The notes below the pieces were generated by a model that was given only the letters and a program-made list of their open reading frames with translations, was not told the origin of the DNA and made no database searches. Both the position numbers and the translations under genes were made by a program. Shown here piece after piece: positions 14,940 through 22,163 of a DNA stretch of 26,350 nucleotides. The first letter of the stretch is position 1. Every line of letters begins with the position of its first letter. The stretch covers positions 1 through 26,350 of IMG/VR virus record IMGVR_UViG_3300029448_006499, one strand, 5' to 3'. The stretch is from a virus.

Positions 14940-15599
14940 TTAAAAATCTTCGATTTGTTTCATTTTATTCCAATAATCTACTTCCTCAATAATTTTTTGC
15001 ATTCTTTTAATTTGACATGGCGTTAGCCATAACTTTCCATGTCCTACTAAACCACCATGTAATTTTTTACGTTTAATAAAATTATATTTATCTTCAAAAG
15101 CTGAATTAGTTAGAGCTCGCATTTTTACATTTTCATATGAAAAATGTTCCCAAACATCTTTTGTTATTTCTGGATAAATTTTTTTAAATTCTTCTATTCC
15201 ATTTTCTGCTCGTAAATTTTCATATTTAATTAATTTAAAATTACTATGTTGATTAGCTAAATGGACGGCAGATAAATGATGATTAATAATATGTGTCGGG
15301 CCATATTTTAAACGATTTTTTAAATTTACTTTTTGTTCAATAGTTTTTTTTATTCTGGATGCAAATACATCAAAAGGATTTCTCCAAAGATAAATTAATT
15401 TACCAGCCTCGCTTGAAAAATAAAAATCTTTTTTTGAAATAGTCCTATTTTTATGAGGCTGATTTGGTGGCACTGGAAGCTGAAACCCAAGGTCAACATC
15501 AAGTAAAAAATTACTTTGACGAAATTCAACTTGAAGATGATCTAAAATTGAACACATCCAAGTGTTTCCAGAACACATATACCCATACAACAAAATCAT
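14940..15599 (-). CDS. Sulfotransferase-like protein, paralogue B
   Basis: A 219-residue P-loop sulfotransferase-like protein: GYMCSGNTWMCSIL (residues 6-19) forms the PAPS loop and YLWRNPFDVFASRIKK the 3'-phosphate site. It parallels the next gene along its length, including FKLIKYENL versus FILITYENL and a shared NGIEEFKKI / NGLEEFKKI segment, so the two are tandem paralogues. It is very AT-rich (positions 15301-15360 have 11 G or C of 60). The ATG at 15599 is reached directly from a run of seven T that ends a terminator, so no ribosome-binding site is present. The P-loop requires this start. Role in sulfating a surface polysaccharide is inferred. Confidence 0.8.
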   Translation of the reverse strand: MILLYGYMCSGNTWMCSILDHLQVEFRQSNFLLDVDLGFQLPVPPNQPHKNRTISKKDFYFSSEAGKLIYLWRNPFDVFASRIKKTIEQKVNLKNRLKYGPTHIINHHLSAVHLANQHSNFKLIKYENLRAENGIEEFKKIYPEITKDVWEHFSYENVKMRALTNSAFEDKYNFIKRKKLHGGLVGHGKLWLTPCQIKRMQKIIEEVDYWNKMKQIEDF

Positions 15600-15632
15600 A
15601 AAAAAATAGCCTTAGAAATTAATCTAAGGCTA
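15600..15632 (-). terminator. Intrinsic terminator after nrdJ and zinc-ribbon gene
   Basis: On the minus strand TAGCCTTAGA (15632-15623) pairs perfectly with TCTAAGGCTA (15616-15607) around a six-base loop, and seven T (15606-15600) follow. A-T pairs extend the stem by two more bases. It should end transcripts from the nrdJ promoter. The ATG of a sulfotransferase gene begins at the very next base. Confidence 0.9.
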
Positions 15633-15641
15633 TTTATGAAT

Positions 15642-15791
15642 TTACATGCAGAGACATCCCTCTTCATATTCATGTCGATTCTCTTCAGGAACCTCATCTC
15701 CGCAAACAGGACAATATTCTGGAAGTGAATTATCTTCTACATGAATTACTGACTCTGCTTCGCAATGAGGACATTCAATCTTATATTTCAT
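15642..15791 (-). CDS. Small zinc-ribbon protein (49 aa)
   Basis: A 49-residue frame from ATG at 15791 to TAA at 15642. It holds a CPHC knuckle (Cys7, Cys10) and a CPVCGD knuckle (Cys27, Cys30), spaced like a zinc ribbon, plus a Cys-rich tail (EEGCLCM). A strong AAGGAG lies six bases before the start and overlaps the TAA that ends the out-of-frame NrdJ tail. It could be a zinc-ribbon adaptor or, given the location, a redox or assembly partner of ribonucleotide reductase; this is inference. Confidence 0.8.
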   Translation of the reverse strand: MKYKIECPHCEAESVIHVEDNSLPEYCPVCGDEVPEENRHEYEEGCLCM

Positions 15792-15800
15792 AGAAACTCC

Positions 15801-15884
15801 TTAGAAATCGATCTCACAGGCTCCGCCAGCACATGCAGCAGCGCCTAGTGTATCTACATCTGTAAATTTTTTCTCCGACAGCTC
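15801..15884 (-). pseudogene. nrdJ: Out-of-frame C-terminal tail of NrdJ with redox Cys pair
   Basis: In the frame one base ahead of the nrdJ frame, 27 codons run from the bases of the nrdJ stop region to TAA at 15803-15801. The end, DTLGAAACAGGACEIDF, has the CxxxxC pair typical of the flexible C-terminal tail of class I and class II ribonucleotide reductases (E. coli NrdA ends in CESGACKI), which hands electrons from thioredoxin or glutaredoxin to the active site. The downstream gene starts ten bases after this TAA with its SD overlapping it, as in a normal operon. So the tail is expected to be coding, reached by +1 frameshifting or separated by a mutation or sequence error. Confidence 0.7.
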
Positions 15885-18006
15885 AGATTTGTTGATAAGA
15901 ACGCTCAATCTTCTGCCATTTATGAATCAGATAAGCATCTTTCAAACAATACTCAGTTTTCTTTCTGTCGCCTTCAAGGTATTTATCAGCAAAAGATTCG
16001 AACCGACGAACCCAATCTTTCTTCAGAGTATTCTTTGAGTTCTCTGCAGAAATATCTTCGCCATATCCCTGAGCAGTTGAAGTTGCCATCCAAAGATCAT
16101 TAAAAGCAGCAAGTCCATCTACGACAAGCCCAGAAGCGAGGACAGCCGCAACGCCATACTTTTTAACCATTTCTTCAGCGTCGATAACTTCAGTATTTGG
16201 CGCTTGATTAAAATCCTTATCGCCAGAAGTAGACAAGAAAGAAATACCAGCAAAGTGATCCCGATTGCTATAAACATATTTTGCAACATCGTCCCAGTCC
16301 TCTACTAGAATGGTGTTTGATACGTTATGGGATACAGTTGGATCAGCGCAGAGCTCTGGATTCTTGCCAGCATTCACCCAATAGTTTTGAGCTTTCTTAA
16401 CAAGTTCGAGATGCTTAACGCCAATCAAATCATCTTTAAGGATAGAGCCTGTCTTTGGTGTGATAGGGAAAGATGCGACCCAATCAGTACCACCCGCAGA
16501 CCAAACAGAGTCTTCTACCATCTCAGGATTGGTTTTGGCAATAACCTGAGCCACTTCAGACTCTTTATTTAATTGGACGTTACGAATATACTGTTTAGAG
16601 TGTTCAGCATGAATTCCACTTGCAGTGCCCAAAAGTACAGAAGCATTGCCAGAAGGCTTAACGCAAGTAGTCCGAGCAGCAGCGTTAATCCCAAGAAGAT
16701 TAGCAACTCTTTTATTAGTCTCCTTAACAACTTTGGCTCCTTTCTCAAGAATTTTATCATTAAAAAGAATATCCGGATTATTCATCCAACCAGTGATCGA
16801 GACCCCAAGCAGAGCCTCACGGTCAAAGATTGCTTTAGTTGTGTCCGGAAGGAATTTAAAGTCTGTATAACCAGCTTGAAGTGTCCCGAGAATAGCAGCT
16901 GCTTCACAAGCCTTATAGAACGACTCCTCATCTACACACTGACCACCATTAATCTCTGTAAGATTACATCCCTGCCAGCCAGACTGTCCATCAATCTGTG
17001 GGAACATACCAATCTCAACACATGGATTAGTTGTATGTTCAGTAGATTCCACAAATACAAATCCTGGTTCGCCAAACTGTTTAATACTATCCATGATATT
17101 CATGAACTGTTCTTCAGTCGTTTCTTTACGAACAATCACAGCAGAGTTATTAGAACGTGCACGCTGTGGGTTATCTACAAACCAGTTACCAGTCTTAGCG
17201 CTCATCATTTCTGTGTCAGTTGGAGAGAACAAACAAATAGTAGCCGAACGACGCACACCACCAGATAAAACAGCATCTGCTACATGCATACAAATATCAT
17301 AGACGTTGATTGCAGAAAGCTGGACAGGACTTTTATTTTTAAGGATAACTCCTTGAATTAAATATTCAATACGGTCCAGCGCCTGACGTAGACCTTCTGG
17401 ACCAGGAGCTTTAAAGCCACCAGAAATCTTAGCGCCTTTTGGTCGAATATTAGTCAGATCAAAGAATACACGGCGACCTTCAAACTCTGGGTGAGTGCCA
17501 CCACCGACAAAGTATGAAGACATCAGAACGTCAAAAGCAGCTGCCCAACCTTCAATAGAGTCTTCAACAACATAACCTTTCGCTTGTTTCTTACGTTCAG
17601 TAACTTCAGGCAACTTATTCACATGATGCGTCTGAACAGAGAAACCTGCTCCTGCACCACAAAGTAGGATGTAGAAATATTCACCAAAAAATTCTGGACG
17701 ATCCACATAGGAAGAAGTGCAGTTATACATCTTCATCTGATGCTTCAGCAACTGGTCGCCGCCAAATTGTAGAGCACGTTGTGCGCCAAGTACACGTTTT
17801 TCTTTGTATGCTACAGTAGCTCTGACTAGCTCAACTTCAAGCGCTTCCGACAACTTATCTTCGTAATATCCTCTATGCATAGCCATGACACGGTCAACAG
17901 ATTCGTCCCAACTCTCATAACGGTTTTCATCATCAATATATCTGGAGTAAGACTCGTAAAACTTTGTTTGGGATAAGAAATCCCTCATGTCTAGACTATT
18001 TGTCAT
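15883..18006 (-). CDS. nrdJ: Adenosylcobalamin-dependent (class II) ribonucleotide reductase
   Basis: A 707-residue monomeric class II reductase from ATG at 18006. An in-frame GTG three codons earlier lies inside the AGAGGTG ribosome site and is not used. Cys96 (MYNCTSS), the Asn327-x-Cys329-x-Glu331 radical site (TNPCVEIG) and Cys347 (GCNLTEIN) give the active-site cysteines, and KPSGNASVLLGTASGIH and the GGVRRSAT segment fit the alpha-barrel. It makes dNTPs (or dNDPs) from ribonucleotides using B12, independent of oxygen. The frame ends with TGA at 15885-15883 without the usual C-terminal Cys pair, which lies in the +1 frame just beyond. A sigma70-like promoter precedes it, so it is an early gene. 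Confidence 0.93.
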   Translation of the reverse strand: MTNSLDMRDFLSQTKFYESYSRYIDDENRYESWDESVDRVMAMHRGYYEDKLSEALEVELVRATVAYKEKRVLGAQRALQFGGDQLLKHQMKMYNCTSSYVDRPEFFGEYFYILLCGAGAGFSVQTHHVNKLPEVTERKKQAKGYVVEDSIEGWAAAFDVLMSSYFVGGGTHPEFEGRRVFFDLTNIRPKGAKISGGFKAPGPEGLRQALDRIEYLIQGVILKNKSPVQLSAINVYDICMHVADAVLSGGVRRSATICLFSPTDTEMMSAKTGNWFVDNPQRARSNNSAVIVRKETTEEQFMNIMDSIKQFGEPGFVFVESTEHTTNPCVEIGMFPQIDGQSGWQGCNLTEINGGQCVDEESFYKACEAAAILGTLQAGYTDFKFLPDTTKAIFDREALLGVSITGWMNNPDILFNDKILEKGAKVVKETNKRVANLLGINAAARTTCVKPSGNASVLLGTASGIHAEHSKQYIRNVQLNKESEVAQVIAKTNPEMVEDSVWSAGGTDWVASFPITPKTGSILKDDLIGVKHLELVKKAQNYWVNAGKNPELCADPTVSHNVSNTILVEDWDDVAKYVYSNRDHFAGISFLSTSGDKDFNQAPNTEVIDAEEMVKKYGVAAVLASGLVVDGLAAFNDLWMATSTAQGYGEDISAENSKNTLKKDWVRRFESFADKYLEGDRKKTEYCLKDAYLIHKWQKIERSYQQI

Positions 18007-18055
18007 AGAACGCACCTCTTAATTTGAATGTCGATTTAGATTAGGTTGATTACTT

Positions 18056-18084
18056 ATATTAACTAAGTTTTAGGAAAATGTCAA
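18056..18084 (-). promoter_or_regulatory. Sigma70-type promoter for nrdJ
   Basis: On the minus strand, TTGACA (18084-18079, perfect -35) is followed by 17 bases and TAATAT (18061-18056; four of six matches to TATAAT). The start would be near 18049, about 43 bases before the nrdJ ATG. The -35 box contains the TGA stop codon of the holin-like gene, as in the promoter at 13285. Confidence 0.7.
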
Positions 18085-18536
18085 CGTTTAATTTTTTCTA
18101 TAGCTCTTGAGCCAAACCAAAACGAGATAATCGCAGCAAAGATTGCTTGTGATTGCTCATCCCAAATAACATCTGAAATAGACGATAAATCTTGCCCAGC
18201 TTTAATCGCTTCCATGACTAATACTATTTTATAAAATAAAAAGAATCCAAAGAAACAATAGGTGATAATTGGGCGAACACCCTTTTTAAGACCAGCAAAA
18301 AATCCAGTCTCTTGTGAAATAGCAATATCATGTTCGATGAGCCTTTTGTGCTCCTCATGATCAGCCATATCTCTTTTGTAATCAAACTCAGCATCTTGCA
18401 TCTGCATCTTAATTTCTGCAGACATTTTCATTTTAGCAAGTTCGTGCTTTTGCTCCTGCCCTTTATTGATTGTTTCTAAAATCTTGGGAGCAAAAGAGGT
18501 TCCAAAGCCAAGTAAAGATCCAAGAAGCGCAAACAT
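18081..18536 (-). CDS. Putative holin, 3TM (GTA-type) family
   Basis: A 151-residue protein with an N-terminal hydrophobic, glycine-rich stretch (MFALLGSLLGFGTSFAPKIL), a long charged helix (about residues 27-75), a hydrophobic segment (VRPIITYCFFGFFLFYKIVLVM) and a C-terminal hydrophobic segment (SQAIFAAIISFWFGSRAIEKIKR). This is the layout of the 3TM holins described for gene transfer agents and found in many marine phages; the RP-x-x-TYCFFGFFLFY element is characteristic. It would let endolysin cross the inner membrane, or be a tail-associated membrane protein. No endolysin is visible in the window. It abuts the upstream gene and ends in the nrdJ promoter. Confidence 0.7.
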   Translation of the reverse strand: MFALLGSLLGFGTSFAPKILETINKGQEQKHELAKMKMSAEIKMQMQDAEFDYKRDMADHEEHKRLIEHDIAISQETGFFAGLKKGVRPIITYCFFGFFLFYKIVLVMEAIKAGQDLSSISDVIWDEQSQAIFAAIISFWFGSRAIEKIKR

Positions 18537-19292
18537 TTATTCTTCCTTTTTACGCTTCAGAAATTTTTTAAATTTTAACGGTCTATCGACAATAGCAACA
18601 TCAGCCGTGGTTGTGCCTGCTGTTTCATTTTTCTGTTTAGTTTTCTTTTTCATTTTATTGATATATTCTCTATACACATTTGCTGCACTTTTTTTACCCA
18701 TAACTCTTGCCCTTTGTTCCATCGCTATAGCAGCTTGGATTTTATGGGCATGACTCCTACCAGAGTTTTCGATTTTCTTAACAGAAGCCTCTGCATCATC
18801 AACAGTAGCAAATTTTAAACCGTGGATGGTGCCTTCGGGATTTTCGTCTGTGTACAAATCTGAGTGTTTATCAGAGCCAGCTGGCTGTCCTTTTTTACGA
18901 GGAATGCGTTTGTGTTTCTTTTCCTCTATCTGATCGTACTCTTCAACTAATGTTTTGATTTCGTCTCTGTATTCTTGATCGAGATTCATCTCTTGTAGAG
19001 CATAATTATAATCCACGCCATACTGTTCTCTCAGTAAAGCTAATGCAGCTGCATAAGAAGCGATACGTGTTTTGCCTCCTGGAAATGCGCCAAGCAATCT
19101 TTTTAGATTAAATGTGATTCTATGAAAAAGAGTAAAGGTTGCACGTTCTTCAGAAGAAGTGATCTTCTTATCGGTTCTCTTACCATTCTCATCAATGATA
19201 CCAAGCTTATACGCTTCTGTCTTGTTGAAGGGTGTTACCAACAACTTCAAGAATCTGTACGTATAAATGGTATCTGTAATGATTGAGACCAT
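18537..19292 (-). CDS. Conserved marine T4-like phage protein, unknown function
   Basis: A 251-residue protein. The N terminus (MVSIITDTIYTYRFLKLLV, then KTEAYKLGIIDENGKR) is strongly conserved in cyanophage- and pelagiphage-like T4 genomes, to my recollection. Residues about 172-225 form a lysine-rich module (GLKFATVDDAEASVKKI, SHAHKIQAAIAMEQRARVMG) also seen in other phage proteins. A basic linker (EEKKHKRIPRKKGQPAG) joins the halves and the C terminus is very basic. It may be a virion-internal or DNA-associated protein. It overlaps the gene upstream by one base. No enzyme motif is seen. Confidence 0.7.
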   Translation of the reverse strand: MVSIITDTIYTYRFLKLLVTPFNKTEAYKLGIIDENGKRTDKKITSSEERATFTLFHRITFNLKRLLGAFPGGKTRIASYAAALALLREQYGVDYNYALQEMNLDQEYRDEIKTLVEEYDQIEEKKHKRIPRKKGQPAGSDKHSDLYTDENPEGTIHGLKFATVDDAEASVKKIENSGRSHAHKIQAAIAMEQRARVMGKKSAANVYREYINKMKKKTKQKNETAGTTTADVAIVDRPLKFKKFLKRKKEE

Positions 19293-19669
19293 TAAATCTT
19301 CCTCAGCGCCTCGACTACTTTTTTATCCATATGTATTCCTGCCAAGTCAGAAGAAGTTAAATAATTCAACTTAACTAAGAAACATTTAATTACTGTCCAA
19401 TATTTATGTTCTAACTTTACAGCAAGAAGTTTTGTCGCAATCTCAATACCAAATACATTATAAAAAACAATAATATGATTTATAATTAATCTCTCAGATA
19501 TTTCCTGAGTATCAAAGTATCTATTAATTAGACGTTTGATGTATTTAACTCTATTTAAATCGTCATAGAATTCCTCAGTGCTTGTACACTGAGGATTTTG
19601 ATAATGTTTAGCGGCAACGATTAGATAATTTTCTTCCGTTACTTCTATTTTTTCACTTAAAATTTTCAT
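19292..19669 (-). CDS. Conserved hypothetical protein, helical (125 aa)
   Basis: A 125-residue protein starting MKILSEKIEVTEENYLIVAAKHYQ, followed by FYDDLNRVKYIKRLINRYF and RLIINHIIVFYNVFGIE. It resembles small proteins present next to the tail or head genes of many marine T4-like phages, with the segment N-H-[IL]-I-V-x-Y-N-V-F-G as the best-conserved part. No membrane segment, signal peptide or catalytic motif is obvious. It shares one base with the next gene (TAATG), so the two are probably coexpressed. The function is unknown. Confidence 0.7.
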   Translation of the reverse strand: MKILSEKIEVTEENYLIVAAKHYQNPQCTSTEEFYDDLNRVKYIKRLINRYFDTQEISERLIINHIIVFYNVFGIEIATKLLAVKLEHKYWTVIKCFLVKLNYLTSSDLAGIHMDKKVVEALRKI

Positions 19670-19685
19670 TACTTAAAGACCGAGA

Positions 19686-20069
19686 TTATTCTCCAATTAC
19701 TTGAATCATTTCACTCTTAGTCATGGACATGTCAAGTGAAAGGTTTATATTTTTGGCCCACTGAACTATCTCAGCCTTAGTCATATTAGAAAAATTTGGT
19801 TTACGACTTAGATCTACATTGACATAAACTATATCCTCAACTGCTGGATCCGCCTCGGTTAGTAGTTCAGCCTCTGGTTCAGGCTCAGGGTTAGCCTCAA
19901 TAATTGGCTCTGGAGCTACTGTAACAACTGCTTCCTCCTTTGCAATATAATATTCGGTAATTTCTCTATCACTATGTTTACGAGAAACCAACAACTCTCC
20001 AGTCCTAGGATTAATCCAACCTTTTGATGTTGGCTTGGCGTCTTTTGCCCACGTAGGAGGTTTTAACAT
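19686..20069 (-). CDS. Hypothetical protein with proline-glutamate linker and HeH/SAP-like C terminus
   Basis: A 127-residue product from ATG at 20069, which has AAGGA about nine bases upstream; the longer frame would need a TTG. The N-terminal part (WAKDAKPTSKGWINPRTGELL) is a short conserved element; residues about 47-75 are a Pro/Glu/Ala linker with EANPEPEPEAELL; the C-terminal 35 residues (MTKAEIVQWAKNINLSLD, then MTKSEMIQVIGE) look like a helix-extended loop-helix (HeH/SAP/LEM-like) motif that often binds DNA or proteins at tips of phage structural proteins. Function unknown. Confidence 0.65.
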   Translation of the reverse strand: MLKPPTWAKDAKPTSKGWINPRTGELLVSRKHSDREITEYYIAKEEAVVTVAPEPIIEANPEPEPEAELLTEADPAVEDIVYVNVDLSRKPNFSNMTKAEIVQWAKNINLSLDMSMTKSEMIQVIGE

Positions 20070-20080
20070 ATTCAATATCC

Positions 20081-21058
20081 TTAACTATTTGTTTTCATTT
20101 TCGCCAAAGCTGCAGTAATACCATCGATAATTTCAGCTTTCAATGGGTTAACAAAAGAAGTATCACCTTTACGTTGATCGCCAAGTCTTCCTGGAGTTCT
20201 TTTTAATGCAGCCGTAGCTTCTTTTTGATTCTCTTTATATAGCTCTTCTGCATCATATGCAACTTCAGTCGTATGCTTATCAGCAAAATCTTTTTCACCG
20301 CCACGTGTAGCTAACTGCTTTTCATAAGAATCAGAGGTAGCATCATCAGGGCCATGCTGTGCGGTAGAACCTGCTGCTACAGCTTCATCCATCTCTTCTT
20401 TGCCCATTAGCGCATCATGGTTCTTCATTGCGTACTGATTTGCATCTTCTTCATCTTCAAATTTAGCAACGACCTTACCATCTTTATTGTATACGCAATA
20501 CATTTTCATTTCGTCATTGTACTTAACGTGTTTTTTTGGATCCATCTCCGTATGAGCAGAATCTTCTAAGTCTTTTTTAAGTTGCTTAGCCTGTCCAGCA
20601 TGAGCTTTGCTAGCACCTTTTAGTGCTTTAACGACTGCTTTAACTGTATCGGTGTCTTTTGCATCCAATGCTTCTTTCATAATAGCATCGGCAGTTTTAT
20701 CTTTCATAGTGACTTTATATTTCTTGCCACCGAATTCGAACTCATCTTGCCCAGCTTTTTTAGCAGCTGCTGCAGCACCCATGAATGCTGGAACATCTTC
20801 ATCTAAAACTGATTTAGGCACCCATGCAGCACGCTCTTCTTTAAAAACAACTGGAAAGGAAGTAGTCGCACCACTCTTAGGGTCCAACGCCATCATACGT
20901 TCTTTACCCTTAGTTGTGTTCTTATAATCTTTATGAACTTTTTTGAAATTATCACGAGAAATATGGACCTTACCATTTTTAATTTCATATTTCTTTTCTT
21001 CATTCAACCGGTTCTGTGCCATTTCCATCAAGGCTTTATGCATAGATTTAACAGACAT
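20081..21058 (-). CDS. Conserved phage protein, probably virion- or core-associated
   Basis: A 325-residue, charged, Lys/Asp/Ala-rich protein. It has a helical N terminus (MSVKSMHKALMEMAQNRLNEE), a conserved block (DNFKKVHKDYKNTTKGKE, then ALDPKSGATTSFPVVF) that I recall from cyanophage proteins of unknown function, and a middle predicted as helical (KAVVKALKGASKAHAGQAKQ). A small beta unit (MYCVYNKDGKVVAKFEDEEDA) follows. AAGGAA precedes the ATG at a suitable spacing. An L-x-E site occurs at residues 10-12 (LME), which may be a prohead-protease site, but the flanking motif is unlike that of the six genes downstream in the list. No enzyme signature is visible. Confidence 0.65.
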   Translation of the reverse strand: MSVKSMHKALMEMAQNRLNEEKKYEIKNGKVHISRDNFKKVHKDYKNTTKGKERMMALDPKSGATTSFPVVFKEERAAWVPKSVLDEDVPAFMGAAAAAKKAGQDEFEFGGKKYKVTMKDKTADAIMKEALDAKDTDTVKAVVKALKGASKAHAGQAKQLKKDLEDSAHTEMDPKKHVKYNDEMKMYCVYNKDGKVVAKFEDEEDANQYAMKNHDALMGKEEMDEAVAAGSTAQHGPDDATSDSYEKQLATRGGEKDFADKHTTEVAYDAEELYKENQKEATAALKRTPGRLGDQRKGDTSFVNPLKAEIIDGITAALAKMKTNS

Positions 21059-21068
21059 TTTTTATTCC

Positions 21069-21356
21069 TTACTTATTGAACAGGTAGGTGATTAAGGTGC
21101 CAAAACCACCTACCACGCCTGTAATGATTATCCAACTAATTCTATTTATAACATTTACGGTGATCTGATTCTTTTGAACCACCTTTTCCATCTCGCCAAC
21201 CTTTTCATAAAGGTTGTAAATATCACCTCTTAAGACCTTATGGTCTTCTTCTTGATTAATCAGTTTCTCTTCGACCCTTGCCAATTGGACGAGAACTTCA
21301 GAGAGCTTATCAATTTTACTTTCAATTCGATCCATACGCTCTGCATTAGTCGGCAT
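21069..21356 (-). CDS. Coiled-coil protein with C-terminal membrane anchor (XhlA-like)
   Basis: A 95-residue protein. Residues 1-65 form a coiled coil with heptad spacing (RIESKIDKLSEVLVQLARVEEKL, then YNLYEKVGEMEKVVQK). Residues about 71-92 are a single transmembrane segment (NRISWIIITGVVGGFGTLITYLF). This resembles XhlA-type hemolysin/holin accessory proteins, which act with holins in lysis, but a structural coiled-coil anchor is also possible. GGAG eight bases before the ATG gives a good ribosome site. It would sit in the inner membrane with the coiled coil cytoplasmic. Confidence 0.65.
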   Translation of the reverse strand: MPTNAERMDRIESKIDKLSEVLVQLARVEEKLINQEEDHKVLRGDIYNLYEKVGEMEKVVQKNQITVNVINRISWIIITGVVGGFGTLITYLFNK

Positions 21357-21395
21357 TTTTTATCTCCATAGATAATTTATTATTGTTATTATTAG

Positions 21396-21719
21396 TCAAT
21401 CTAATTCTGATACAGTTGTACCTTTTTCCCACATCTTACATGACCAATAGCGAGCTTTCCACTTCGGACCAGGATTTGTATCACACTTGTGTCTAGCTCT
21501 GAAACTTTTACGGCGAGCAGGATCGTCTCGTCTGATCTCCATGTTTGGATCACCAAAACCAAGCTTGATTACGTTACCTTTTTCATTTTTAACGTAAACA
21601 TAAAACTTTTTCTTACCATCGTTCGATCGAAAAGGATCGTTGAGCTTTACCTTACGACCTTTATATTCAGCCTGTTCTACGATTGGTTCTTCTTCTATAT
21701 GGCAGCCAAACGATTTCAT
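21396..21719 (-). CDS. Conserved T4-like marine phage protein with capsid-targeting-like N terminus
   Basis: A 107-residue protein. The N terminus MKSFGCHIEEE matches the motif shared by five other genes here. The body carries a conserved domain (KKKFYVYVKNEKGNVIKL, GDPNMEIRRDDPARR, FRARHKCD, ARYWSCKMW) that I recall as widespread in cyanophage genomes, sometimes fused to other modules. Two cysteines (RHKCD and WSCKM) and many basic residues suggest a zinc- or DNA-binding role. AAAGG precedes the ATG. Function is unknown; the N-terminal motif suggests packaging in the prohead, which is inferred. Confidence 0.7.
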   Translation of the reverse strand: MKSFGCHIEEEPIVEQAEYKGRKVKLNDPFRSNDGKKKFYVYVKNEKGNVIKLGFGDPNMEIRRDDPARRKSFRARHKCDTNPGPKWKARYWSCKMWEKGTTVSELD

Positions 21720-21722
21720 TTT

Positions 21723-22118
21723 TTACCTTTTAGTTAATCGATCTAGAGCTGAACGTTTTCTTTGGTAACTTTTGATAGAAGCTTCCATATCATCACCTTT
21801 GCTTCCTCCGCTTGGGCGTTTACGGATTTTCTCAAATTCAGAGTCGTCTCTCTTCATTCCTTTTTGCAATTTTCTCTTCATTAGCATTTTACCAATGCCT
21901 CTGAATGGACCTTCATTCACTTTCTTTGGGAGACCTTTATGCTTAGTGGAAGCAAAATCCTCTAAGTCTTTTTCCGACATACGATCAGCTAAAGCTTTAA
22001 CTGTATCTGAGACTTCATCCTCTGGAACTTCGCCTCTTTTATAAGCAAGCGCCAGACCCATCAACTTCTGCTGTTGTTGGGATGTAGCTTTTTCTTTTAG
22101 CTGTTTAAATGTAATCAT
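21723..22118 (-). CDS. DUF3008-like phage protein with capsid-targeting-like N terminus
   Basis: A 131-residue protein. The start MITFKQLKEKA is a variant of the shared N-terminal motif. Residues about 13-65 (QQQQKLMGLALAYKRGEVP, VSDTVKALADRMSEKDLEDF, ASTKHKGLP) match the DUF3008-like family common in marine phages and bacteria. The C-terminal half is basic (GKMLMKRKLQKGMKRDD, KRKRSALDRLTKR), consistent with DNA contact. No clear Shine-Dalgarno is seen before the ATG. A T4-late-like ATAAATA is about 40 bases upstream on the minus strand. Function unknown. Confidence 0.7.
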   Translation of the reverse strand: MITFKQLKEKATSQQQQKLMGLALAYKRGEVPEDEVSDTVKALADRMSEKDLEDFASTKHKGLPKKVNEGPFRGIGKMLMKRKLQKGMKRDDSEFEKIRKRPSGGSKGDDMEASIKSYQRKRSALDRLTKR

Positions 22119-22163
22119 TTTTCGATATTTCCATTTAATTAAGTGAAACGCTGATATTATTTA

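Noticed and set aside
16573-17268. A 231-codon open frame on the plus strand inside nrdJ
   Set aside because: It is antisense to a gene with a confirmed family signature, and its product is low-complexity and unlike any protein; all supported genes are on the minus strand.
21371-21399. TTGACT with an overlapping TGA stop as a third sigma70 promoter
   Set aside because: At 16-18 bases spacing there is no TATAAT-like -10 with more than a few matches, so support is weak.
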